This document shows positions 45,771 through 55,331 of a DNA stretch of 64,000 nucleotides, piece by piece. Below the pieces are notes generated by a model, which was not told where the DNA came from, made no database searches, and saw nothing but the letters and a program-made list of their open reading frames with translations. The first letter of the stretch is position 1; each line of letters starts with the position of its first letter. Location of the stretch: the NCBI RefSeq assembly GCF_003386235.1, contig NZ_QRDZ01000027.1:1-64000 (forward strand), in the 5' to 3' direction. The stretch is from Cohnella phaseoli. GTDB lineage: Bacteria > Bacillota > Bacilli > Paenibacillales > Paenibacillaceae. The translations under genes and the position numbers were made by a program.

Positions 45771-46742
45771 GTGGCCCGCAAATGGCAATCTGCCGCCAAG
45801 GTCAAGGCTGGAGCCGGAGGAAGCGTCTCCGCCGAAAAAACCTTGCTGCAAAGCATCGTCAAGCACCGCACCTTATACCTGATGTTTTTGCCGGTTGCTG
45901 CGTATTACGTTATTTTCAGATATTGGCCGATCGCTCTAGCCTGGATTGTCGCCTTTAAGGATTTACGGCTTGGCATGAGCGTCCTCGACAGCGAATGGGT
46001 GGGTTGGGCCAATTTCAAAGTTATGTTCGACGATCCGGAAATCGTGAACGTCCTGATGAACACGGTGGAAATCAGTTTGCTGCGGTTAATCGTCGGATTC
46101 GTGCCGCCAATTGTGCTAGCGATTATGTTCCACGACCTGGCCTCCAAACGGCTAAGAAGTTGGCTGCAAAGCGCGGTGTACATTCCGCACTTTTTCTCCT
46201 GGGTCATTATTTTCGGCATCGTATTCGCCTTTTTTTCCACAGGCTCGGGGTTCGTCAATAACGTGCTGGAACGATTCGGGCTGGAGCGCTACGAATTTTT
46301 TCTCTCCGAGGGCTGGTTTCGTCCGATTCTGGTCGGCTCCGCGTTATGGAAGGAAATCGGCTGGAGCACGATCATCTACCTGGCGGCGCTCAGCACGGTC
46401 GACCCGCAGCTGTACGAGGCGGCCAGAATCGACGGCGCGGGTCCGCTGAGACGCATTGTCTCCATTACGCTGCCGGGCATCCTGTCGGTCATCACCTTCG
46501 TGCTCTGCCTCAGTCTCGGCAACATTCTGTTCGCGGGGGGCGAGCAAATTCTGCTGTTCTACAACAAGGCCGTTCTGGATACGGCGGACGTCATCGAGAC
46601 CTGGGTATACCGCGAAGGGTTGGGCAGGCTGCAATTCAGCATCGGTACGGCGGTCGGCATCTTCCAATCGTTCATCGGCATGGTCGTGATTGTGATCAGC
46701 AACGCTCTGGCCAAACGATATACCGGCCGGGGCATCTGGTAG
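45771..46742 (+). CDS. ABC permease, LplB type, system 2
   Basis: A 323-residue CUT1 permease. I choose the GTG at 45771 (AAGGGGGAG five bases ahead); the in-frame ATG at 45726 overlaps the -10 and would lie upstream of the transcript. Six helices; EAA loop LYEAARIDGAGPLRRIVSITLP; N-terminal KHRTLYLMFLPVAAYYVIFRYWP typical of LplB/YtcP-type systems for oligosaccharides or polysaccharide fragments. First gene of a five-gene permease-permease-SBP-HK-RR array. Confidence 0.93.
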   Translation: MARKWQSAAKVKAGAGGSVSAEKTLLQSIVKHRTLYLMFLPVAAYYVIFRYWPIALAWIVAFKDLRLGMSVLDSEWVGWANFKVMFDDPEIVNVLMNTVEISLLRLIVGFVPPIVLAIMFHDLASKRLRSWLQSAVYIPHFFSWVIIFGIVFAFFSTGSGFVNNVLERFGLERYEFFLSEGWFRPILVGSALWKEIGWSTIIYLAALSTVDPQLYEAARIDGAGPLRRIVSITLPGILSVITFVLCLSLGNILFAGGEQILLFYNKAVLDTADVIETWVYREGLGRLQFSIGTAVGIFQSFIGMVVIVISNALAKRYTGRGIW

Positions 46743-46754
46743 AGGAGGGGTCAA

Positions 46755-47636
46755 GTGCATTACAAATCGGCTAGCGAGCGAACCTATCAGATCGTCATAC
46801 ACCTTATCGTGATCAGCGTGGCGATATCCGCCGTGTTCCCGCTGCTGTACGTCATCGGGATGTCGCTGACGACGAAGGCGGAGATGATCGCTCGCAACTA
46901 TTTCGTCATCATTCCGCTGGAGCCGACGCTGGAAGCCTACAAGCGGTTGCTGGCTTCCCCGGTCATCTGGAACGCCTTCGTCGTGTCCACGGGGAGAGCC
47001 GTCGTCGGACCGCTGCTGACGCTGCTGCTGACGACGATCGGCGCTTACGTGCTGGCGCAGCGGACGCTGCCCGGCCGCGGCATCTTCCTATTCTTTATCC
47101 TCGCGACGATTCTGTTTAACGGAGGTTTGATTCCAACCTATCTCGTGATCAAAAATTTGGGGCTCATCGATTCTTATTGGTCGCTGATCCTTCCGATCAT
47201 GGTTGACAGCTTCGGTCTGCTCGTGATCAAAATCTTTATCGAGAATTTGCCGGACGGCTTGACCGAATCGGCCAAAATCGACGGAGCGGGGGAATGGAGC
47301 ATGCTGCTGCGGATCATTATCCCGCTTGCGGCGCCCGCGCTTGCGGCCATCGGCTTGTTTAATCTGGTCGCGCATTGGAACAGCTGGTTCGACGCGTTGT
47401 TGTACTTGAACGACAAGCAGATGTATCCGCTGCAGATGGTGCTGAAGAACATGTTGACCATCGATTCCGTCAGCGGAGATTCGATGAACGCCGTGCTCAA
47501 GTCGTCGCAGTCGATTAGTACAGAGACGCTTAAGATGGCCGCGGTCGTTATCGGCATTATTCCGGTGCTGTGCGTCTATCCGTTTTTGCAGAAGCATTTT
47601 GTCAAAGGCATGTATATGGGGTCCGTTAAAGGCTAA
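46755..47636 (+). CDS. ABC permease, YtcP type, system 2
   Basis: A 293-residue CUT1 permease with GTG start (GAGGAGGGG upstream), 12 bases after its partner. Six helices; EAA loop GLTESAKIDGAGEWSMLLRIIIPL; ends QKHFVKGMYMGSVKG as in YtcP relatives. Confidence 0.93.
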   Translation: MHYKSASERTYQIVIHLIVISVAISAVFPLLYVIGMSLTTKAEMIARNYFVIIPLEPTLEAYKRLLASPVIWNAFVVSTGRAVVGPLLTLLLTTIGAYVLAQRTLPGRGIFLFFILATILFNGGLIPTYLVIKNLGLIDSYWSLILPIMVDSFGLLVIKIFIENLPDGLTESAKIDGAGEWSMLLRIIIPLAAPALAAIGLFNLVAHWNSWFDALLYLNDKQMYPLQMVLKNMLTIDSVSGDSMNAVLKSSQSISTETLKMAAVVIGIIPVLCVYPFLQKHFVKGMYMGSVKG

Positions 47637-47705
47637 CCGCGGTGTTCGGAGGCGAATCAGGCGCTTCTTGACATAAAAAAATAGAGCTCGAAAGGGGAAA
47701 CGCGA

Positions 47706-49409
47706 ATGAAGAAAGGACATTGGTCTTATACGGCGATTGCGTTAATCATGGCTTTGTCGACGGTGCTTGGCGCTTGCTCGTCGGGTGGCAATAAGGAGAA
47801 CGGGGCAACCACTGGCGGCGATGCATCAAACGTGCCGGAGACAAGCCAAGCAAGCACGGCTCCGGCCAATACCGGCGATTCCGGACCGCCGATCAAGGAA
47901 CTGGTTTTCCCGGCGGCGTTCCCCGAGGTGCCGAAGGCCGTGGACGCTTCCAGCTATGCGTATGACGACCTTAGCAAGAAGTACGAGCTGGATCTGATGG
48001 TGGCCGGCGCCTTTAACCAGCCTGTGCCGGAGGATACGATCAAGGCGTATCTGGAGGAGAAATTCAACGTTTCGATCAAATTTTCGAGCATGACCGGCGA
48101 GGATTTGAAGAACGCTGTCAGCGTGCGGTACGCTTCCGGCTCGGAGCCCGATCTCGTGATGTTCTCCTACAAGGACGTAGCGCGTTCCCTCTTTGAGAGC
48201 GGACAACTGCTCGATGCCAAGGAAATTTTGCCGTACATGCCGCAGACGATGGAATACGTTACGCAGGATTACGCCAAATGGGCGACCGTCGACGGCAATA
48301 TGATCGGCATTCCGCGGTATCCGGTTTTCCCGAACAACTGGGGGTACTTCATTCGTCAGGATTGGCTGCAAAAGCTGAATATGAGCATGCCGACCAACGA
48401 GGACGAACTGTTCGCCTATGCGAAAGCGGTAGTAGAAAAGGATCCCGACGGGAACGGCAAGCCCGACACCTGGTTCATGGCCACGGCCGGCGGGGGCAAC
48501 GGCTGGAGCATGATGGACGCGCTTAAAGCGATGTACGGACATCCGAGCTGGAACGTGGTCGACGGCAAGCTTAATCATCCGATGCTGGACGGCACGACCA
48601 AGCGTTTCCTGGAGTTCGTGAAGAAGCTGTACGACAACAAGCTGCTGGCTCCGGACTGGTATACGATCGGATGGGAGCCGTTCAAGGCGTACAGCTTGAA
48701 CGACCAGATCGGCATGGTCTGGTACCCGGGCTGGAACATCATCGACGAGCAGTACAACGCGAAGAAGAAGGACGCGAACGCCGTCAATCTGTGGGCGCCG
48801 ATCCAGCCGCTCAAATCCAATGACGGCAAAGGCGGCATGTATGGTCCGGGCGACAATCCGGGAGGCATCTTCATCATCTCGAAGAAGGTGGCGAATGACC
48901 CCGGCAAGATGAAGCGTCTAGCGCATTTGATCGATTCGATGATGTATCCGAACGTCAATTATTGGGCCGTATCCCAAGGCGGCGGTCCGGAAATTTATCC
49001 GGGAGAATCCAGAGTACAGCTGAACGAAGACGGCACGAACGTATTTGCCATCGCGCCGACCCACGTTCAGCTTGCCAAGCCGGAATATCAGTCGCTGGCG
49101 GATTGGCAATTTTTCGGGTACAGTCTCATCTGGCAAGTGTACGACGACGAACCCGTTGGCGTGCTGGGCAGCAAATACAATCAGGAGATTATCGCCATGC
49201 CCCGCTACAAAAATTTCGATATGAACCTTACGCTGGACGGCACAACATCGACGAAAATCGCCGATTTCCAGAACAAGAACGAAATTTCCTTCGTGCTGGG
49301 CAAACGTTCATTGGACGAATGGGATAGTTACGTGGAAGAGTGGAAGAAAGCCGGCGGTCAGAAATTGATCGACGAGGCGGTCGAGCAGCTTCAGGTTTCC
49401 AAGCCTTAA
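47706..49409 (+). CDS. solute-binding lipoprotein, LplA type, system 2
   Basis: A large 567-residue binding lipoprotein, the size typical of LplA-like proteins for complex glycans. Lipobox near residues 20-24 (TVLGACSS), then a Gly/Asn/Thr/Ser linker. Motifs: KYELDLMVAGAFNQPVPED, EEKFNVSIKFSSMTGEDL, VSVRYASGSEPDLVMFSYKD, GIPRYPVFPNNWGYFIRQDWL. GGGG precedes the ATG. Substrate unknown. Confidence 0.93.
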   Translation: MKKGHWSYTAIALIMALSTVLGACSSGGNKENGATTGGDASNVPETSQASTAPANTGDSGPPIKELVFPAAFPEVPKAVDASSYAYDDLSKKYELDLMVAGAFNQPVPEDTIKAYLEEKFNVSIKFSSMTGEDLKNAVSVRYASGSEPDLVMFSYKDVARSLFESGQLLDAKEILPYMPQTMEYVTQDYAKWATVDGNMIGIPRYPVFPNNWGYFIRQDWLQKLNMSMPTNEDELFAYAKAVVEKDPDGNGKPDTWFMATAGGGNGWSMMDALKAMYGHPSWNVVDGKLNHPMLDGTTKRFLEFVKKLYDNKLLAPDWYTIGWEPFKAYSLNDQIGMVWYPGWNIIDEQYNAKKKDANAVNLWAPIQPLKSNDGKGGMYGPGDNPGGIFIISKKVANDPGKMKRLAHLIDSMMYPNVNYWAVSQGGGPEIYPGESRVQLNEDGTNVFAIAPTHVQLAKPEYQSLADWQFFGYSLIWQVYDDEPVGVLGSKYNQEIIAMPRYKNFDMNLTLDGTTSTKIADFQNKNEISFVLGKRSLDEWDSYVEEWKKAGGQKLIDEAVEQLQVSKP

Positions 49410-49431
49410 CCTGCGAATGGGTCCGCAGCCC

Positions 49432-49472
49432 TATACTCACGAACGCTTGTATGATAAGCGTTCGTGAGTATA
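49432..49472 (+). terminator. perfect 17-bp hairpin between SBP and kinase genes
   Basis: 49432-49448 pairs perfectly with 49456-49472 around a seven-base loop. No T-tract follows, so it may be a partial terminator or an mRNA stabiliser that lets the SBP be made in excess of the kinase. Confidence 0.55.
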
Positions 49473-49508
49473 CTTCTATGTATGCCGGGAGAGAAGGAGC
49501 GAGCTTAG

Positions 49509-51266
49509 GTGAGAGGGTATCGGATGAGTTCGCGCAACAAGCTGATTTTGCTCCTTGTTGTTCCGGGCACCTTGTTCGTGATGATCGTGACGCAGATCGC
49601 CAAGGACTACGCGCTCGAATTTCTGCGGGAGACGCAGAACGAATCGCTGGCGGGCATGTCCGACCAGGTGGTGCACTTGATCGGGATCTACAACAACGAG
49701 ATTACGTACAACATGCTGGAAATGGAAGAGATCATCAAGCAGGAGGGCGGCCAAGGGGACCGGCTGTACGAGGCGATGCGCACGGTGGCGATGATTCGGG
49801 CCGATTTCGTGCGCGGCGTCGTGTACATTGCGGAGAGCGGGGACATTACCGGCTACCCGATTACGTTCTGGGGCAACTTCTCCGCCAAGGAGGAGGCGCT
49901 GATTCATGAGCAGGCCGAGCGGAGCCGCGGGGTGTTCGAGTGGTCCAATACGATCCGCTCCGATATCGGGCGCTCTGGGACGTTCGGACCGACAAGTATC
50001 GTGACCAAGACAATATTCGATACCGGGGGCAAACAGATCGGCTATTTGGCGTTCCTCGTCGATTTGTCCGCGTTTCTCGAACGGAGCGCCGCTTTCGCCG
50101 GAGCTTACGAAACCCAGACGCTGCTGTACGACCGCGAGGATCGGCTGATCGATTTTATGGGGGCGATCAATGTGACGACCCCTGTGCTCATTTCCGAGGA
50201 ATATGTGCAGACACTTTCTTCGGCGCTTTCGTATTTTCGCAGAGAAGGCATCTATCATTCCGTCGGAACGATGGAAGCCAATCTTGGCTGGAAAATCGTT
50301 GTTGTCGGCGATGTGGAGAAGCTGGAATCGCGCTTCGAGCCGCTCAGCCAGATCGCGTGGGCTATCGTGTTATTCGGCGTGCTCGGCTTTCTATGCATCT
50401 ATGTGGCGGTATCCTGGTGGTTTACGCGTCCGGTAATGCTGCTGACCAAGGGCATCCGGAAGGTGGCCAAGGGGGATCTCGACAGCAAGCTGCACATTCG
50501 TCAGCAGGACGAATTCGGCGAGCTTGGCGTTCAGTTCAATCGGATGACGGCTACGATCAAGGCGCTGATAGTCGATCTGCAAGCGACGGAGGAAGCGAAG
50601 CGGAAGTCGGAAATGCAGACGCTGCTGTCGCAGATCAATCCTCATTTTCTGTACAATACGCTTAACACGATCGATATGATGGTCGATTTCAGTCCCAAGC
50701 GGGAGCTTCACGAAATGATCAACGTGCTGTGCAGGCTGCTCAAGTACAGTCTGGACAGCCGCAGCGAGGAGCGCACGCTGGAGGACGAGCTGCAATATAC
50801 GAAAAATTACTTATACATTCAGTCCGTCAGGTACGACAACAGATTCGAGATCGCCGTCTCTCTCGTAAGCGAGCGGCTGGGCGCGGTCAAGGTGTTGAAG
50901 TTGATTCTTCAGCCGATTGTGGAAAACGCGCTGTTCCACGGCTTGCACCCGCTTGAAGGACGCCAAGGTCGACTCGATATCGAGGTGGTGGAGCGAAACG
51001 GAGATCTGACACTGATCGTAAGAGACAACGGCGTCGGCATGCCCTGGGACAGATTGTCCGCCCTGCGCAGCGCTTTGTCCGGCATGGAGGCGGAGGACGG
51101 AATCGGCATCGGCGTTCTTAACGTGCATCGCCGAATTCGTCTGTATTACGGCGCGGAATATGGGCTGGCCGTCGACAGCGCCATCGACGAGGGAACGACG
51201 ATCACCGTGAAGCTGCCGCTTGAAAATCAAACGCTTGCCGCAAACAAAGAGAGGTTAAAGCGATGA
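49509..51266 (+). CDS. YesM-type sensor histidine kinase, system 2
   Basis: A 585-residue kinase; GTG start with AAGGAG about ten bases ahead. Helices at about 10-30 and 280-305 flank a Cache-like sensor. HAMP (WFTRPVMLLTKGIRKVAKGDLD), then H379 in INPHFLYNTLN, LQPIVENALFHGL and DNGVGMP. It overlaps the regulator gene by four bases. It probably detects the solute handled by the adjacent SBP. Confidence 0.94.
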   Translation: MRGYRMSSRNKLILLLVVPGTLFVMIVTQIAKDYALEFLRETQNESLAGMSDQVVHLIGIYNNEITYNMLEMEEIIKQEGGQGDRLYEAMRTVAMIRADFVRGVVYIAESGDITGYPITFWGNFSAKEEALIHEQAERSRGVFEWSNTIRSDIGRSGTFGPTSIVTKTIFDTGGKQIGYLAFLVDLSAFLERSAAFAGAYETQTLLYDREDRLIDFMGAINVTTPVLISEEYVQTLSSALSYFRREGIYHSVGTMEANLGWKIVVVGDVEKLESRFEPLSQIAWAIVLFGVLGFLCIYVAVSWWFTRPVMLLTKGIRKVAKGDLDSKLHIRQQDEFGELGVQFNRMTATIKALIVDLQATEEAKRKSEMQTLLSQINPHFLYNTLNTIDMMVDFSPKRELHEMINVLCRLLKYSLDSRSEERTLEDELQYTKNYLYIQSVRYDNRFEIAVSLVSERLGAVKVLKLILQPIVENALFHGLHPLEGRQGRLDIEVVERNGDLTLIVRDNGVGMPWDRLSALRSALSGMEAEDGIGIGVLNVHRRIRLYYGAEYGLAVDSAIDEGTTITVKLPLENQTLAANKERLKR

Positions 51267-52828
51267 ACGATTATGCGGACCGAGTTACGCTCAAGCTGCT
51301 CATCGTCGACGACGAGCCGATGGCCAGAAGGAGAATTCGCTCTTTCTCCTTGGAGCGGCACGGCTTCGAGATCGTTGGCGAAGCGGAGAACGGCAATCAA
51401 GCCTGGAATATGATACGGGAGCTGGCTCCCGACATCGTTGTCGCGGACATTGGCATGCCCGTGCTTAACGGAATCGAGCTGCTGAAGCGGGTGCACGGCC
51501 TGAATACGCCGCCTAAATTCATTTTGCTGACCTGCTATGAGGATTTTGACAAGATTCAGACGGCGCTCCGTTACGGGGCGCACGATTATATTACGAAGCT
51601 GCTGCTTGCCGAACAGGATTTCATCGACTGCCTGAATAAGGCGGCGTTGACCATCCATCAGGAGAAGCGCAACAGGAAGAAGGCGCTGCGCCAGCTTCTG
51701 CTGGAGCGGCTGCTATCCAGCGACGATACGGACGCTTCGGCTGAGCAGCTTGCGGCGCTGTCCTTTCCTTCCCGACGGCATATGCTGGCGCTAATCCGTT
51801 TTGCCCCCGAGCATAATCGCGCCATGTTCAGCGCTTCCCCGGCCCTGGAATATTCCGAGGAGGGCAACTTGTCGCTCGCCGTGCAGATCGAGCCGGGATT
51901 ATGGGCAATGATCGCCGCCACGGACGAACGGGGGGGAGGTCCGGCGTTCTTCGGCTGGACGATGCAGACGCTGCGCCGCGGGTACGAGATCTGCAAGGCC
52001 AAAGGGATCGCGGCGCTGCAAAGCGTATCCGACATCCGGGAGGGTCTGCCGCTTACCGCTTCCTTGATTCAGTGCCGCCAACTGATGGATGAGGCTTATT
52101 ATTTGCCCCTTGGGGTCCCTGCCGTCGCCGGAACGCCCGGCCGCACCTCCACGTTTCCTCCAGATATTTTCGAAGCTATGAAGCAGGAATGCCGCCAAGC
52201 GGTCGAACGGGAAGATCCGAAGGCCGTGGCGCAACTACTTCTTCGTTGGCTCGAAGAGACAGAGCGGCGTTATTGGCCGAAGCCCGCGCAGCTGTGCATG
52301 ATGGGCGCGGCATTGGCGGGCTGCCTGAGCGACGATTATACGCGCCGCCAGACGGACGGCTTCGTTCCGCTGCGCCTTTGGCTGCAGAAGCGCATAGAGG
52401 AAAGCTGCCATATTTCCGAGATGAGAGCGGCAGTCGAGGAGGCGGCGGACGCCTTGAAAGAAGCGCAGACGTCGCTGCGGGGCGTTCGCTCGGAAGTTTT
52501 GAAAGCGCTGCGTTTTATCGAACAGCGCTACAGGGAGCCTATTGATGTCGCGGCAGCGGCCAAGCACGTCAACTTAAGTCCGAGCTGGTTTGGTACGTTG
52601 TTCCGTAACGAGATCGGCTGCAGCTTCTCCGATTATTTGCTGACCTATAGACTCGAGCAGGCGAGGGAGCTGCTGCTGCGGACGGATCTCAAGGTGTACG
52701 AAATCGCGGAGCAAACCGGCATTCCGAACTATCGCTACTTCTCCAAACTATTCTCCGACAAATACCGTCACAAGCCTCAGGATTTCCGCTACAAGCTCCG
52801 GGGCGGAGAGCGGGAATACGACAAATGA
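51263..52828 (+). CDS. YesN-type AraC response regulator, system 2
   Basis: A 521-residue regulator. Receiver with LLIVDDEP and D62 in DIVVADIGMP; the usual lysine lies in HDYITKLLLAEQ. C-terminal AraC domain: YREPIDVAAAAKHVNLSPSWFGTLF and KVYEIAEQTGIPNYRYFSKLFSDKY. Start overlaps the kinase stop (ATGA). Expected to bind the 21-bp direct repeats at 45664-45704. Confidence 0.94.
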   Translation: MNDYADRVTLKLLIVDDEPMARRRIRSFSLERHGFEIVGEAENGNQAWNMIRELAPDIVVADIGMPVLNGIELLKRVHGLNTPPKFILLTCYEDFDKIQTALRYGAHDYITKLLLAEQDFIDCLNKAALTIHQEKRNRKKALRQLLLERLLSSDDTDASAEQLAALSFPSRRHMLALIRFAPEHNRAMFSASPALEYSEEGNLSLAVQIEPGLWAMIAATDERGGGPAFFGWTMQTLRRGYEICKAKGIAALQSVSDIREGLPLTASLIQCRQLMDEAYYLPLGVPAVAGTPGRTSTFPPDIFEAMKQECRQAVEREDPKAVAQLLLRWLEETERRYWPKPAQLCMMGAALAGCLSDDYTRRQTDGFVPLRLWLQKRIEESCHISEMRAAVEEAADALKEAQTSLRGVRSEVLKALRFIEQRYREPIDVAAAAKHVNLSPSWFGTLFRNEIGCSFSDYLLTYRLEQARELLLRTDLKVYEIAEQTGIPNYRYFSKLFSDKYRHKPQDFRYKLRGGEREYDK

Positions 52829-52895
52829 CGAGAAGCGCTGCGCCTGGCCAGAGGCTCGAAGAGGGAATCGAATTGCGGGCAGCGGCCGGCTCAAA

Positions 52896-52924
52896 TTGTC
52901 AAGGAAGCCGGTCCGTGCTAAGGT
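52896..52924 (+). promoter_or_regulatory. promoter of the epimerase-like gene
   Basis: TTGTCA (52896-52901), 17 bases, TAAGGT (52919-52924), 56 bases before the ATG at 52981. Confidence 0.55.
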
Positions 52925-52980
52925 AAAGTAGGAAGAACCTTTTCACAAATCCGCATTGCGATATGGAGGCGAAACCGACG

Positions 52981-53997
52981 ATGAAAGCGCTGTTTATCGG
53001 AGGAACGGGAACGATCAGCTCTGCGATTACGCAGCAGTTGGCCGCTCAAGAGTGCGAGCTGTATGTGTTGAATAGGGGCAATCGTAGCGAAAGGCTGCCG
53101 GCGGGCGTCAAAACCATCCAAGCCGACATCAACGACGAGGATCGCGTAGCGGAGTTGATTGCCGATATGAAGTTCGACGTCGTGGCCGATTTCATCGCAT
53201 TCGTGCCAAGCCAGCTTGAGCGGGACTATCGCCTGTTCAAGGACAAAACGAAACAATTTATGTTCATCAGCTCCGCATCCGCCTATCAGACTCCTTTATC
53301 CGACTATCGAATTACCGAAGGAACGCCCTTATCGAATCCTTGCTGGGAATATTCACGGAACAAAATTGCTTGCGAAGAGTACCTGATTAAAATGTACCGA
53401 GACCACGGTTTTCCGATTACGATCGTCAGACCGAGCCACACGTACGATGAACGTTCTATTCCGCTGGGGGTTCACGGCTCGAAGGGAACGTGGCAGGTCG
53501 CCAAGCGCATGCTGGAAAATAAACCGGTCATTATTCACGGCGACGGAACGTCCCTGTGGACGATGACGCATAATGGCGATTTTGCCAAAGGGTTTATCGG
53601 GTTGATGGGCAATATTCACGCAATCGGCGAAGCCGTACATATCACTTCGGATGAGAGCGTGACCTGGAATCAGATTTATGAGATCATCGCGGACGCGCTT
53701 GGCGTTAAGCTGAATGCGGTTCATGTCGCTTCCTCGTTTCTAGACGCTTGCAGCACGGAGGATTACCGGGGAGGGCTATTGGGGGACAAAGCCAATACCG
53801 TCGTGTTCGACAATGCGAAGCTGAAGCGGCTTGTTCCCGATTTTGTGGCGACGACCCGGCTGGACCAAGGGATGAGAAGGACGATCGAGCACATTCTTGC
53901 GCATCCTGAGCTTCAGACGGAAGATCCGGAGTTCGACGCATGGTGCGATAAAGTGATCCGTGCGCTGGACGACGCGGTTAGGGCGATTAGGGGCTAA
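52981..53997 (+). CDS. NAD-dependent epimerase/dehydratase family protein
   Basis: A 338-residue extended-SDR protein. The ATG at 52981 has GGAGG upstream (which overlaps a spurious ATG at 52963). Rossmann motif FIGGTGTIS at about 5-13 is the atypical GGTG.I form seen in CSP41-like and related SDRs. SSASAYQ and the weak Y-x-x-x-K site (YSRNK) follow. It might act on a sugar nucleotide or free sugar; its own promoter and its place after system 2 leave a metabolic link possible but unproven. Confidence 0.85.
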   Translation: MKALFIGGTGTISSAITQQLAAQECELYVLNRGNRSERLPAGVKTIQADINDEDRVAELIADMKFDVVADFIAFVPSQLERDYRLFKDKTKQFMFISSASAYQTPLSDYRITEGTPLSNPCWEYSRNKIACEEYLIKMYRDHGFPITIVRPSHTYDERSIPLGVHGSKGTWQVAKRMLENKPVIIHGDGTSLWTMTHNGDFAKGFIGLMGNIHAIGEAVHITSDESVTWNQIYEIIADALGVKLNAVHVASSFLDACSTEDYRGGLLGDKANTVVFDNAKLKRLVPDFVATTRLDQGMRRTIEHILAHPELQTEDPEFDAWCDKVIRALDDAVRAIRG

Positions 53998-54041
53998 GGG
54001 AGGATTTTCAGCTGTCTATACGGATGTGATATACTCGGAAT

Positions 54042-55133
54042 ATGACACAAGATAAGGAACAACAGCCAGTTCAGCCTGAGACGGCTATGAAAATATGCGT
54101 GCAGTGCCGCGTTCTTAAGCCGCTTGCGGAGTTTGCCAGCCGCAGCGGCGGAAGAGCGGGACGGAGAAGGCGCCGCGGAGTGTGCAAAGCCTGCCGCCAG
54201 CAGGCCGGCAAGTCCGAATTAAACGCGGAGATAGGCAATGCGGCCATCGAGCTGATTGAGGACGAGACGATTGCGAAGCCCACGCGCCGCCGAAGGAGGA
54301 GAAGGCGCAAGGCAAGCAAGCTTGAGCCAATCGCGCCAATGGTCGAGGCGGCTGCTGCCGCGGCCGAGGACGAGCCGGTATCGAAGCCTAAGCGTCGACG
54401 CAGACGACGGGGGAGCAAGGCGAGCTTGTCGGAGTCCTCGCTGGAGATCATGGAGCCGGTCATCGAGCCGCCGGAGGACGAGACGGCTGCCAAGCCGAAG
54501 CGCCGCCGGAGGAAACGGAGGAGCAAAGCGAAGAAGCCGTCCGTGCCTCAGGTTGCCTCTGCTGCAACGATTCCGTCAGCGACTGCGGCGCGGCAGGCGT
54601 CCGCAGGCTCGCAGCAGTCCGATCCGAAGTCGGCTGAGCAGAAGCCCGCGCGTCCGAAGGCTGCTCGCAAAGCCCCGGTCTCGAAGCCAGAAGCCCCGAG
54701 AATTGCCGCGTCGCGTCCGAAGCTTGATCCGCACGATGCGGACGGTTTGTTCGCGACTCGTCAGGGCTTCATCCGCATGCGAGGCAAGACCGACAGCGGC
54801 CGCTCCTACTATCAGGAAATCGAGCCCGATTTCGCCAAAGTACTCGTTCGCGAGCATGCCGCATATGTCGTTAACCGCCATACGATCCGCCGCATCCACA
54901 GCAACCGGGAGTTTCGCCGTCTCATTCTGACGAGGGACAACTATACTTGCCATTTTTGCGGCGAGTACGGAGACACCATCGATCATCTGCTGCCTCGGGC
55001 CAAAGGCGGACACACGACGCCGGTCAACTGCGTTTGCGCTTGTCACGAGTGCAACCAATCGAAAGCGGATCGGGATCTGGACGAGTTCACCGAATCGTTG
55101 GGGGAACGCCAGCGTCTCGAGCCGACCGTCTAA
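54042..55133 (+). CDS. HNH endonuclease with arginine-rich tandem repeats
   Basis: A 363-residue protein. N-terminus: a zinc-finger-like CVQC...CKAC module (about 14-50). Middle: three 36-residue repeats, starting at residues 73, 109 and 145 (exact 108-base period at 54258, 54366, 54474), each with EDE.....KP then a run of arginines and SK. C-terminus: HNH nuclease of the CxxC type (TCHFCGEYGDTIDHLLPRAKGG, CVCACHECNQSKADRD). The basic repeats resemble AT-hook or histone-like tails and probably bind DNA non-specifically. Not linked to a restriction or mobile system here. Ends at a good terminator. Confidence 0.88.
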   Translation: MTQDKEQQPVQPETAMKICVQCRVLKPLAEFASRSGGRAGRRRRRGVCKACRQQAGKSELNAEIGNAAIELIEDETIAKPTRRRRRRRRKASKLEPIAPMVEAAAAAAEDEPVSKPKRRRRRRGSKASLSESSLEIMEPVIEPPEDETAAKPKRRRRKRRSKAKKPSVPQVASAATIPSATAARQASAGSQQSDPKSAEQKPARPKAARKAPVSKPEAPRIAASRPKLDPHDADGLFATRQGFIRMRGKTDSGRSYYQEIEPDFAKVLVREHAAYVVNRHTIRRIHSNREFRRLILTRDNYTCHFCGEYGDTIDHLLPRAKGGHTTPVNCVCACHECNQSKADRDLDEFTESLGERQRLEPTV

Positions 55134-55154
55134 CCGCTCCTGCGAAATCTAATT

Positions 55155-55176
55155 AAGCGCCTTAGGGCGCTTTTTT
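55155..55176 (+). terminator. terminator of the HNH gene
   Basis: AAGCGCC (55155-55161) pairs with GGCGCTT (55166-55172) around TTAG; T6 follows. Confidence 0.88.
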
Positions 55177-55230
55177 CGCGTTTTTTAAAATTCATATGGG
55201 CAGCCGACCCGCCCCCTGCAATTGCTTAAC

Positions 55231-55301
55231 GTTTCGTTATCGAAGTTAAATATCGGTTATATATTCTCTCCCGACCCGACTTTATGATGAGGGTGTAAGA
55301 C
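55231..55301 (+). promoter_or_regulatory. promoter A of the system-3 regulon (hydratase operon)
   Basis: This 71-base stretch aligns without gaps to 58755-58825 (52 identical). It holds CGTTAT (55235-55240) and GGTTAT (55255-55260), a direct repeat with 20-base period, then a conserved TTTAT-N-ATGA block with -10 TATGAT (55283-55288). The second repeat covers the expected -35, which has no TTGACA, so an activator is probably needed. The ATG at 55332 follows by 43 bases. Confidence 0.7.
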
Positions 55302-55331
55302 GATACTCGTTCAACGAAGGGGGTTGCTCGG

